From: an uncultured Clostridia bacterium
Lineage (GTDB): Bacteria > Bacillota > Clostridia > Christensenellales > Aristaeellaceae
Reading direction: 5' to 3'
Length of the DNA: 10,203 nucleotides
NCBI GenBank assembly: GCA_947600345.1
Contig: CANQGC010000085.1
Span: 1-10,203, forward strand
Shown here: one piece after another, positions 1 through 5,825 of the stretch
Layout: every line of letters starts with the position of its first letter
Numbering within the stretch: the stretch's first letter is position 1
The notes under the pieces: generated by a model
Told to the model about the DNA's origin: nothing
What the model saw: only the letters and a program-made list of their open reading frames with translations
The model's database searches: none
Made by a program: the position numbers and the translations under genes

Positions 1-858
1 GGCGGAGGAGATATTCGCGCGCTCGTCTCCGGCGTCCGCAAACACCGGCAGCACGTAGGGTGGGGGCAGTATGAACATCAGCGTCAGCGCGCCCGCGTGC
101 ATCGCGCCGCCCAGGAACAGCTTATTCACCAGCAGCGCCACGCCCAGCAGCACGCCCATGACGAGCACGCGCAGGCCCACGATGGCGGCGGTTTCGCGCC
201 AGCGGATCTCGCCGGGCACCAGGTCGTAGCCGATGGTCAGCAGGATCACCGCGCTGGTCGGCGCCGAGACGAAGTCCGTGATGGAATCCAGTATGCCGCT
301 CACGCCCGAGGGCTCCAGCGCCTTATAGAGCCCCGTCGCCCCGACCAGCAGCCCCGCGATGATCGCCCAGAGCACCGGCGAGGCCACCGCCTCCCGCAGC
401 GCGCTCTTCAGGCCGCCCTTGCCCGACAGCAGCGCTTTGTAGATCGTGAACACGAACAGCACCTGGCCCAGGTCGATGATGGCGAAGCTCGAGTTCGCCT
501 CGCCCTTGAACAGCAGCGCGAAAAGCCCGTAGCCAAGCATGCCCGCCTCGAAGCCGGTCATCAGGTAGGGCGTCAGCTTGCCGCCCACGCGCAGAAGCTT
601 CGGCACCACGAAGCCCAGCGCCAGCGCCAGGCCGCACAGCGCGAAGATCACCAGCGGTATGGCGACGCTCTGCGGCGTGTACTCCGCCGTGGCGAAGGCC
701 GCGAACAGCACCGCCGGCAGCGTGATGTTCACCGCCACGGACTTGAGCGCCGCCACGCCGTCCCGGCTCAACAGTTTGGTCGTCCGGCAGAGCATCCCTA
801 GCCCCAGCGTCAAGAACACCGGCAGCGCCGTCTCCAATACCCGAATCAGCGTATCCAT
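1..858 (-). CDS. AEC-family (auxin efflux carrier-like) permease, 3' end beyond the left edge
   Basis: This is an inner-membrane secondary transporter of the AEC family. Known members export or exchange small organic acids such as malate; the substrate cannot be read from sequence. The frame is open for 286 codons to the window edge with no stop, so the C-terminus is missing (family length is about 300-320 residues). The protein is almost entirely hydrophobic, with segments near residues 8-25, 42-58, 66-90, 97-117 and 160-180 and more toward the end. The early NITLPAVLF stretch (residues 44-52) matches the conserved N-xx-LPA region of the family's first half. I chose ATG 858 because GGAGG (866-870, complement) lies 7 nt upstream; the adjacent ATG 861 would leave only 4 nt. 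It has its own promoter at 893-922 and is probably transcribed separately from the EF-G-like gene upstream. Confidence 0.88.
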   Translation of the reverse strand, partial: MDTLIRVLETALPVFLTLGLGMLCRTTKLLSRDGVAALKSVAVNITLPAVLFAAFATAEYTPQSVAIPLVIFALCGLALALGFVVPKLLRVGGKLTPYLMTGFEAGMLGYGLFALLFKGEANSSFAIIDLGQVLFVFTIYKALLSGKGGLKSALREAVASPVLWAIIAGLLVGATGLYKALEPSGVSGILDSITDFVSAPTSAVILLTIGYDLVPGEIRWRETAAIVGLRVLVMGVLLGVALLVNKLFLGGAMHAGALTLMFILPPPYVLPVFADAGDERANISSA

Positions 859-892
859 CATCCCGCCTCCACTCTCACAGAATCTTTACCTC

Positions 893-922
893 ATTATACC
901 ACACTTCCCAACGCCGGCTCAA
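893..922 (-). promoter_or_regulatory. Sigma-A type promoter of the AEC permease gene
   Basis: On the minus strand a perfect -10 box TATAAT (893-898), preceded by TGG to give an extended -10, lies 18 nt downstream of TTGAGC (917-922), a 4/6 match to the -35 consensus. Transcription should start near 886, giving a leader of under 30 nt that carries the GGAGG ribosome site. Confidence 0.75.
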
Positions 923-990
923 CCCTTTCCCAACAAGAATTCCGCAGTCCCCGTCCAAACGCAAAGGCAGCAAATATACGAACACCGCCC

Positions 991-1038
991 CAAAACAAAC
1001 GAAGAAATCTGGCGCTCGAATCTATGGCGCCAGATTTC
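991..1038 (-). terminator. Probable rho-independent terminator of the EF-G-like gene (hairpin A, copy 1)
   Basis: On the minus strand a perfect 12-bp stem (1004-1015 with 1027-1038) and 11-nt loop CATAGATTCGA is followed by the T-rich run CTTCGTTTGTTTTG. Of the hairpins in the repeat region it has the most T-rich tail and lies farthest from the upstream gene, so it is the best final stop site for that transcript. The T-run is interrupted by C and G, so efficiency is uncertain. Confidence 0.5.
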
Positions 1039-1155
1039 GTGCTTCGAACTAAGGAACCATTCGAAACGAAACGCAGGACTCCCGGCCCTTGCGCATATGG
1101 AGCCGGGAGTCCGTCGCTTCGCAGGCGGCAGCAGATGGCTGTCGGCCCTGCCGAC
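996..1155. repeat. Structured intergenic repeat, copy 1 of 2 (173-bp period)
   Basis: This 160-bp unit is repeated at 1169-1328 with a constant offset of 173 and no gaps; by hand alignment about 138 of 160 positions match (roughly 86%). It contains four inverted repeats: hairpin A (1004-1015 with 1027-1038, loop 1016-1026), hairpin M (TTCGAA at 1043-1048 and 1060-1065, 11-nt spacer), hairpin B (1076-1088 with 1100-1112, one C-A mismatch, loop 1089-1099) and hairpin C (1141-1145 with 1151-1155, 5-nt loop). Two blocks are identical in both copies: 1060-1090 and 1113-1141. Differences cluster in hairpin stems and loops, and those in stems A and C are compensated. No coding potential is evident. 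It lies downstream of the EF-G-like gene and upstream of the AEC promoter. It could be an amplified terminator, a noncoding RNA or a dispersed palindromic repeat. Confidence 0.85.
1062..1112 (-). other. Hairpin B, copy 1, with T-rich minus-strand tail
   Basis: The 13-bp stem (1076-1088 with 1100-1112) has one C-A mismatch (1087-1101) and an 11-nt loop, CATATGCGCAA on the minus strand. The minus-strand sequence after it is TGCGTTTCGTTTCG. Loop size and pattern match hairpin A, and the stem sequence is unrelated, so it appears to be another version of the same module. Confidence 0.5.
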
Positions 1156-1168
1156 CGGCCCCGCCGGC

Positions 1169-1211
1169 CAAACGAAGACCTCTGCCCCTCGAATCTATGG
1201 GGGCAGAGGTC
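1169..1211 (-). terminator. Terminator-like hairpin A, copy 2
   Basis: A perfect 12-bp stem (1177-1188 with 1200-1211) has the same 11-nt loop, CATAGATTCGA on the minus strand, as hairpin A of copy 1. Four of its 12 base pairs differ in sequence from copy 1 yet still pair. The minus-strand tail is TTCGTTTG and then turns GC-rich, so it should be a weaker terminator than copy 1. Confidence 0.4.
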
Positions 1212-1234
1212 GTGCTTCGAACAATCGAGCCATT

Positions 1235-1285
1235 CGAAACGAAACGCAGGACTCCCGGCCCTTGAATATATGGGGCCTGGAGTCC
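1235..1285 (-). other. Hairpin B, copy 2, with T-rich minus-strand tail
   Basis: The 13-bp stem (1249-1261 with 1273-1285) has one C-T mismatch (1256-1278) and an 11-nt loop, CATATATTCAA on the minus strand. It is the first large hairpin a transcript leaving the EF-G-like gene would form, about 43 nt past the stop codon. The tail TGCGTTTCGTTTCG is identical to that of copy 1. Confidence 0.5.
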
Positions 1286-1327
1286 GTCGCTTCGCAGGCG
1301 GCAGCAGATGGCTGCAGGCCCCGCCTG

Positions 1328-3409
1328 CTAGTCTTCGTCGTCCTCTTCCTGCTTGTGGGCTTCGATGATCTTCTTGGCGTCCAGGGCGGGAACCTCCTCG
1401 TAGCGCTCGAAGTGCATCGTGAAGGAGCCGCGGGCCTGGGTCATCGAGCGCAGGTCGGTGGCATACTTGAACATCTCGGACAGCGGAGCCTCGGCGGTCA
1501 CGCGCTGGCCGTCGCCCACCTTGTCCATGCCCAGGATGCGGCCGCGGCGCTTGTTCATGTCGCCGATGATGTCGCCCATGTAGTTGTCCGGCACGTCCAC
1601 CTCCACGTGGTAGATGGGCTCCAGCAGGATCGGGTTGGCGGTGGTCAGCTGCTTGAAGGCCAGGCGCGCCGCCGTTTTGAACGCCATTTCGGAGGAGTCC
1701 ACCGGATGGTAGGAACCGTCGTAGAGCTGCGCCGTCAGGCCGACCACCGGGAATCCCGCCAGCACGCCGTGCTGGATGTTCTCGCGCAGGCCCTTCTCGA
1801 CCGCGGGGATGAAGTTGCGCGGGACGGTGCCGCCCACGACCGCATCCTCAAAGTGGAACTCGGTATCCGATGGATCGTCGTTCGGGCGGAACTTGATCTT
1901 GACGTCGCCGAACTGGCCGTGACCGCCGGTCTGCTTCTTGTGGCGGCCCTGGACGTCGATGGGCTTGCGGATGGACTCGCGGTAGGGGATCTTGGGGTCC
2001 TGCAGCACGCACTCCACGCCGAACTTGTTGGCCAGCTTCTTGGCCACGACCTCGATGTGCATCTCGCCCAGGCCGCTCAGCACGGACTCGGTGGTCTCGA
2101 CGTTCTTGGTCACGGTGATGGTCGGGTCCTCCTCCATCAGGCGGGCCAAGCCGGAGAAGATCTTGTCCTCCTCGCCGGCCTTCTTGGCGTACACGGCCTT
2201 GGAGATGCAGGGCGCCGGGAACTCGATCTCCGGGAACTTCACCGGATTCGCGCCGTCGCAGAGGGTGTTGCCCGTGGCGACGGAGCCCAGCTTCGCCAGC
2301 GCGCAGATGTCGCCGGCACAGACCTTCGTGGTCGGGTTCTGCTTCTTGCCCTTGAGGGTGTAGATGGTGCCGGGCTTCTCGTTCTTCTCGGCGTTGGAAT
2401 TGTAGAGCGTCATGTCGCCGGTCAGCGTGCCGGACATGACCTTCATGATGCTCAGCTTGCCCACGAAGGGGTCGGCCATCGTCTTGAACACCTGGGCGGA
2501 GAAGGGCTGGTCGTCGGCGCAGACGCGCTCCACGGCGTCGCCGGTCTTCGGATTCACGCCCTCGGCCACCGCGCCCGCCGGAGAGGGCATCAGGTCGATG
2601 ATGTTGTCCAGAACCTTCGCCAGGCCCACGCGGGTGATGCCGGAGCAGCACACCACGGGAACGACCGTGCCGTCCTTGATGCCCTGGCGCAGGCCGTGCA
2701 TCATGTCCTCGAAGGACAGCTCGCCGTCCTCGAAGTACTTCTCCATCAGCTCGTCCTCGGCGCCGGCGGCGGCCTCCATGATCTTCTCGCGGGCGGACTC
2801 AACCTCGCCGGCCACGGAATCCGGGATCGGGATCTCCTTCAGGGTCTTGCCCTCGCCGGTGAAGGCCTTGTTCTCCAGCACGCAGACCACGCCGGTGAAC
2901 TTGCCGCCATCCACGATCGGCACCACGATGGGCGCGATGTGGCTGCCATACTTTTCGGTGATCGTGCCCAGCGCCTTGTCAAAGTTGGCGTTCTCGCGAT
3001 CCATCTGGTTGATGACGATCATGCGGGAGGTGTGGGTCTTATCGCACATGGCCCAGGCCTTCTCCGCGCCGACGTTCAGGCCGGAGACGGCGCCCACGGT
3101 GATGATGGCGCCCTCGCACACGGTCAGCGGTCCGGACTGCTCGCCCGCGAAGTCAAAGTAGCCGGGGATGTCGATCAGGTTGATCTTGGTCTCCTTCCAC
3201 TCCAGCGGAGCCATCGCGGCGGAGATGGAAATCTGCCGCTTGGTCTCTTCCGGCTCGAAGTCGGTGGTGGTGGAGCCGTCCTCCACGCGGCCCTGGCGGT
3301 CGATCGCCCCGGCGGTGTAGAGCAGCGCCTCGACCAGCGTGGTCTTGCCCTCGCTGCCGTGACCCACAACGGAGATGTTGCGGATGTTCTTGGCCTGGTA
3401 ATCCTTCAT
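1328..3409 (-). CDS. fusA: EF-G-like translational GTPase (EF-G paralogue type) with non-canonical G motifs
   Basis: This 693-residue protein has the full five-domain EF-G layout: GTPase domain (1-280), domain II (303-388), III (395-470), IV (476-592) and V (593-675), plus an acidic tail. EF-G drives ribosomal translocation; the clade this resembles (EF-G-2/FusA2-like) is often an extra copy of less certain role. G motifs: P-loop GHGSEGKT (16-23) in place of the usual AHIDAGKT; SIS at 61-63 where most have a switch I threonine; DIPGY (80-84), tyrosine replacing the catalytic-loop histidine of DTPGH; NQMD (134-137) replacing NKxD; CSG (255-257) in the G5 position. The domain IV tip (HKKQTGGHGQFG, 490-501) is well kept. 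ATG 3409 follows AGGGGGA (3419-3425, complement). It is monocistronic, with the structured repeat downstream. The symbol marks the family; a canonical fusA probably exists elsewhere in the genome. Confidence 0.93.
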   Translation of the reverse strand: MKDYQAKNIRNISVVGHGSEGKTTLVEALLYTAGAIDRQGRVEDGSTTTDFEPEETKRQISISAAMAPLEWKETKINLIDIPGYFDFAGEQSGPLTVCEGAIITVGAVSGLNVGAEKAWAMCDKTHTSRMIVINQMDRENANFDKALGTITEKYGSHIAPIVVPIVDGGKFTGVVCVLENKAFTGEGKTLKEIPIPDSVAGEVESAREKIMEAAAGAEDELMEKYFEDGELSFEDMMHGLRQGIKDGTVVPVVCCSGITRVGLAKVLDNIIDLMPSPAGAVAEGVNPKTGDAVERVCADDQPFSAQVFKTMADPFVGKLSIMKVMSGTLTGDMTLYNSNAEKNEKPGTIYTLKGKKQNPTTKVCAGDICALAKLGSVATGNTLCDGANPVKFPEIEFPAPCISKAVYAKKAGEEDKIFSGLARLMEEDPTITVTKNVETTESVLSGLGEMHIEVVAKKLANKFGVECVLQDPKIPYRESIRKPIDVQGRHKKQTGGHGQFGDVKIKFRPNDDPSDTEFHFEDAVVGGTVPRNFIPAVEKGLRENIQHGVLAGFPVVGLTAQLYDGSYHPVDSSEMAFKTAARLAFKQLTTANPILLEPIYHVEVDVPDNYMGDIIGDMNKRRGRILGMDKVGDGQRVTAEAPLSEMFKYATDLRSMTQARGSFTMHFERYEEVPALDAKKIIEAHKQEEDDED

Positions 3410-3504
3410 TGTAATGATTCCCCCTGTTCAGATTTATGTTCTCCCCGCGCAAGAGCCGCGGGTCTGGCCATACGCATGTTGCGCCTAATTGCCATAGTAT
3501 ATTT

Positions 3505-3533
3505 ATTTTAACAGAAAACCGCCAGTTTGAAAA
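3505..3533 (-). promoter_or_regulatory. Candidate promoter of the EF-G-like gene
   Basis: On the minus strand TTTTCA (3528-3533) and TAAAAT (3505-3510) are separated by 17 nt inside an AT-rich patch that stands out from the GC-rich surroundings. The leader to ATG 3409 would be about 90 nt. A nearby TATACT (3496-3501) is an alternative -10 without a good -35. Confidence 0.35.
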
Positions 3534-3587
3534 GCCCCCTCGGGCAGGAAATTGCCCTTTTTCCGATGAATATTTAGTTATGATTTG

Positions 3588-3603
3588 AAATTTCGCGAAA
3601 TTT
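3588..3603. promoter_or_regulatory. Perfect 16-bp palindrome, possible operator
   Basis: AAATTTCGCGAAATTT reads the same on both strands. It lies 13 nt before the Shine-Dalgarno sequence of the CAP-BIG2 operon, just after a TATGAT (3579-3584) that could be its -10 box, although no convincing -35 is present. The position suits a dimeric repressor site acting on the plus-strand operon. No regulator gene is adjacent, so the cognate protein is unknown. Confidence 0.4.
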
Positions 3604-3615
3604 GACGCACAAATG

Positions 3616-3633
3616 AAAGGAGGTGGGCGCTTG
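3616..3633 (+). promoter_or_regulatory. Shine-Dalgarno sequence that sets a TTG start
   Basis: AAAGGAGGTG (3616-3625) is close to a perfect anti-16S match and ends 5 nt before TTG 3631. The longer in-frame ATG at 3613 would place this ribosome site inside the coding sequence, so TTG 3631 is the better start. Confidence 0.75.
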
Positions 3634-4866
3634 ATTCGCAGGCTGATTTGCGCCTGCCTGGCGCTGACGCTGGCGCTGGGGAGCGCCCGCGCCATGGACC
3701 GGGACGAGCTGCGCGCCGCCTGGCGGGAGATGGCCGAAGCGCGCACGGAGGGCTCCCCCTACGCGGAGCGCCCGGATGCCGAGGCGTTCGCGCTGGGCGC
3801 GCTCACGGACGAGGCCCAGCGGGACGCGCTGGCGCTGACGAACTTCGCGCGCCGGCTGGCCGGGCTGGAGCCCGTCGCGCTGGATGCGCTCTACACCCTG
3901 CGCGCCCAGGCCGGGGCGCTGGTGCTGGCCGCCAACGACGAGCTCAACCACGAGCCCGCCCGGCCCGCGGGCATGCCGGACGACCTCTACGAGGTGGGCT
4001 GCGCGGGCACGTCCATGGGCAACATCGCCAAGTTCAACTGGATGCGGCCCTCGATCCTGCTCGACGGCGTGACCTACTTCCTTCGCGACGACGGGGACTT
4101 CAACCTGGAGAGCCTGGGCCACCGGCGCTGGGCGCTCAATCCCTGCATGGCCGCCACGGGCTTCGGCCTGGCCAACGCCGCCTCCGGCAACAGCTACGTG
4201 GCGATGTACGCGGTGGACATGGGGAACGCGGACGCGGCGTGGGATCACGTCGCCTGGCCCTCGGAGGGCGCGTTTCCGGTGGAGCTGATGCGCGCCGGGC
4301 TGCCCTGGTCGGTGACGCTGAATCCGCAGAACTACGACGCGGCGGGCTCGCGGCCCGTGGTGACGCTGACCGAGGAGGTCAGCGGCGCGTCCTTCCGCTT
4401 CGACTTCGCGAGCGGGACGGGGGACGGCTTCTGCCGCCTCGACACCGGCGGCTACGGCGCGGGGCCCTGCCTGATCTTCCGGCCGGACACTGCCGCGGCG
4501 GGCATCGAGGAGTACGTGCAGAACCAGATCTGGACGGTGGAGGCCGCCGGACTGCGGGGGACGGACGGCTCGGAGAAGTCCCTGCGCTACACCTGTGAGA
4601 TGGCATCGGTCTACCCCCAGGACGTGGCGAACGTGGAGCTGGATATGCTCGAGGCGAAGCTTCGTGCCGGGGAGACGCTGCAGCTGCGCGCCGCGGTGAT
4701 CCCGGCGTACGCCGACGACCTGCGCGTCGCCTGGCGCAGCAGCGACGAGACGGTGGCGTCGGTGGACGCGAACGGCCTGGTGACCGCGGCCGGGCCCGGC
4801 TCCTGCGAGATCATCGCGGAGAGCGCGAACGGACGCTGTGATACCTGCGCGGTCGCGGTGGAGTGA
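3631..4866 (+). CDS. Secreted CAP-domain protein with C-terminal BIG2 domain
   Basis: This 411-residue protein is predicted to be exported. The N-terminus reads as two arginines, a hydrophobic core (residues 5-17) and an A-R-A signal peptidase I site at about residue 21; no lipobox is seen. Residues 60-200 look like the Firmicute CAP/SCP fold: NFARRLAG (71-78), an LNH histidine (107), and ESLGHRRWALNP (160-171) carrying the glutamate and second histidine of the CAP cleft. A beta-rich middle region (205-325) is unassigned. Residues 334-411 are a BIG2 Ig-like repeat (VAWRSSDETVASVDANGLV, 366-384), an adhesion or surface-display fold. The molecular function of bacterial CAP proteins is mostly unknown. 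It is the first gene of a plus-strand operon, 9 nt before the next start. Start TTG 3631 is chosen on ribosome-site spacing. Confidence 0.85.
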   Translation: MIRRLICACLALTLALGSARAMDRDELRAAWREMAEARTEGSPYAERPDAEAFALGALTDEAQRDALALTNFARRLAGLEPVALDALYTLRAQAGALVLAANDELNHEPARPAGMPDDLYEVGCAGTSMGNIAKFNWMRPSILLDGVTYFLRDDGDFNLESLGHRRWALNPCMAATGFGLANAASGNSYVAMYAVDMGNADAAWDHVAWPSEGAFPVELMRAGLPWSVTLNPQNYDAAGSRPVVTLTEEVSGASFRFDFASGTGDGFCRLDTGGYGAGPCLIFRPDTAAAGIEEYVQNQIWTVEAAGLRGTDGSEKSLRYTCEMASVYPQDVANVELDMLEAKLRAGETLQLRAAVIPAYADDLRVAWRSSDETVASVDANGLVTAAGPGSCEIIAESANGRCDTCAVAVE

Positions 4867-4875
4867 GGAGGACGA

Positions 4876-5424
4876 ATGGACAGGTACGAGACGCTATCGA
4901 AGTACACGAAGGACGAACTGATCGAGCTGCTGGGCATCTACGCCAAGAACTTCCTGGCGCTGGACGGCACCTGGTTCCAGTCGGTGGAGGCGCGCGACGG
5001 CATGGACGCCGCGATGTACCACGACGGCCAGGCCTGGCTGCGCTACACCGCCTCCGAGGCCAGGCGCCTGAAGGCGTTCCTGGGCCTGGGCGAGCGGCCG
5101 GGCCTGGACGGCCTGGAGCGGGCGCTGCCGCTGCGGCTGTGCGCCAACGCCCATCCGGAGGTGGCGGTGGAGCGCGACGGCGACGCCGTGGTCTGCACCG
5201 TGGTGCGCTGCCGGGTGCAGGAGGCGCGCTCCCGCAAGGGCATGCCCTGGCATCCCTGCAAGCCGGTGGGGGAGATCGAGTACGGCGGCTTCGCGCGGGC
5301 CATCGACCCGCGCATCCGCTGCGAATGCCTGAGCTGCTATCCCGATGTCGCGGATCCCGGCTGCGGCTGCCGGTGGCGCTTTACGCTGGAGGAGGATTGC
5401 GATGATGAACACGATGACGATTGA
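4876..5424 (+). CDS. Cysteine-rich DUF6125-like protein
   Basis: A 182-residue protein without signal peptide or membrane segment, so probably cytoplasmic. The N-terminal half (KDELIELLGIYAKNFLALDG at 12-31, then WF and a later W-RYTASEARRLKAFLGL) resembles, from memory, the DUF6125 family of Firmicutes, whose function is not established. The C-terminal half has a cysteine cluster: C107, C112, C128, then C-x-C-xx-C at 149-154 and C-x-C at 163-165. This could bind a metal or cofactor or act by thiol chemistry. The tail is acidic (EEDCDDEHDDD). AGGAGG (4866-4871) lies 4 nt before ATG and overlaps the previous gene's stop codon, which suggests coupled expression. Its last 23 nt overlap the start of the ACT-domain gene. 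The family assignment is moderately sure; the function is unknown. Confidence 0.8.
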   Translation: MDRYETLSKYTKDELIELLGIYAKNFLALDGTWFQSVEARDGMDAAMYHDGQAWLRYTASEARRLKAFLGLGERPGLDGLERALPLRLCANAHPEVAVERDGDAVVCTVVRCRVQEARSRKGMPWHPCKPVGEIEYGGFARAIDPRIRCECLSCYPDVADPGCGCRWRFTLEEDCDDEHDDD

Positions 5425-5779
5425 GGCGATACCCGGCGAGTTCAGCGTGCTGAAGCTCGCGGACTGGGCGCGGGTGGACCTGGACCGGCCCTTCCACTTC
5501 GCCGCCCGCACGGACGGGGAGCGATCGCTGGTGTGCCCGGTGGAATTCGCGCCGGAGGACGCCCTGGCCCGGGAGGACGGCTGGCGCGCTCTTCGCGTGG
5601 CGGGTCAGCTGGAGTTTTCGCTGATCGGAATCCTGGCAAGGATATCCACCACGCTGGCCGAAGCGGGCGTCGGCCTGTTCGCGATCTCGACCTACGATAC
5701 GGACTACATACTGACGAAGGCGGAGAACTTCGAGCGCGCGCTGGACGCGCTTCGCGCCGCGGGGTTCTCGGTCAGATGA
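5402..5779 (+). CDS. Small ACT-domain protein (ACT_7/CASTOR-like)
   Basis: A 125-residue cytoplasmic protein. ACT domains bind amino acids and regulate enzymes or transporters; this stand-alone two-lobed type (COG3603-like) has no settled role in bacteria. Recognisable signatures are IEAIPGEFSVLKL near the N-terminus, SLVCPVEF in the middle, EDGWRALRV, and the ACT core FSLIGILARISTTLAEAG followed by GLFAISTYDTDYIL. I chose ATG 5402 because AGGAGG (5390-5395) is 6 nt upstream; ATG 5405 and 5414 are in-frame alternatives, and frame upstream of 5402 lacks family similarity. The start lies inside the preceding gene and overlaps it by 23 nt in another frame, so translation is probably coupled. It is the last gene of the operon and is followed by a large hairpin. 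Confidence 0.88.
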   Translation: MMNTMTIEAIPGEFSVLKLADWARVDLDRPFHFAARTDGERSLVCPVEFAPEDALAREDGWRALRVAGQLEFSLIGILARISTTLAEAGVGLFAISTYDTDYILTKAENFERALDALRAAGFSVR

Positions 5780-5785
5780 TGGACG

Positions 5786-5822
5786 GCGACGGCCGCCGCG
5801 GATGCTCCGCGGCGGCCGTCGC
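5786..5822. terminator. Long GC-rich hairpin between convergent ACT and enolase genes
   Basis: A perfect 17-bp inverted repeat (5786-5802 with 5806-5822) closes on the 3-nt loop TGC. It starts 7 nt after the ACT gene's stop and ends 3 nt from the enolase stop, so it can serve both transcripts. Neither strand has a T-run after the stem, so it may stabilise 3' ends or act with Rho rather than be a classical intrinsic terminator. Confidence 0.6.
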
Positions 5823-5825
5823 GCG

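Larger units (their letters stand above)
1169..1328. repeat. Structured intergenic repeat, copy 2 of 2
   Basis: This is the second copy of the unit at 996-1155. Hairpin A: 1177-1188 with 1200-1211, loop 1189-1199. Hairpin M: TTCGAA at 1216-1221 and 1233-1238. Hairpin B: 1249-1261 with 1273-1285, one C-T mismatch, loop 1262-1272. Hairpin C: GCAGG 1314-1318 with CCTGC 1324-1328. Hairpin C ends on the last base of the EF-G-like gene's TAG stop codon (1328-1330), so the element abuts that gene exactly. A further small inverted repeat, CCGGC/GCCGG (1155-1159, 1163-1167), joins the two copies. Confidence 0.85.

Noticed and set aside
996..1328. CRISPR array or integron attC sites
   Set aside because: There are only two units, the similarity spans the whole unit instead of short repeats with unique spacers, and no attC core sites or cas/integrase genes are visible.
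578..3511. 977-codon open frame on the plus strand covering the repeat region and the EF-G-like gene
   Set aside because: It is antisense to a clear EF-G homologue, has the low-complexity L/V/H/G/D composition typical of shadow frames in GC-rich DNA, and has no recognisable domain or ribosome site.
3613..3630. ATG 3613 as the start of the CAP-BIG2 gene
   Set aside because: The Shine-Dalgarno sequence lies inside this stretch and is correctly spaced for TTG 3631; there is no ribosome site before 3613.
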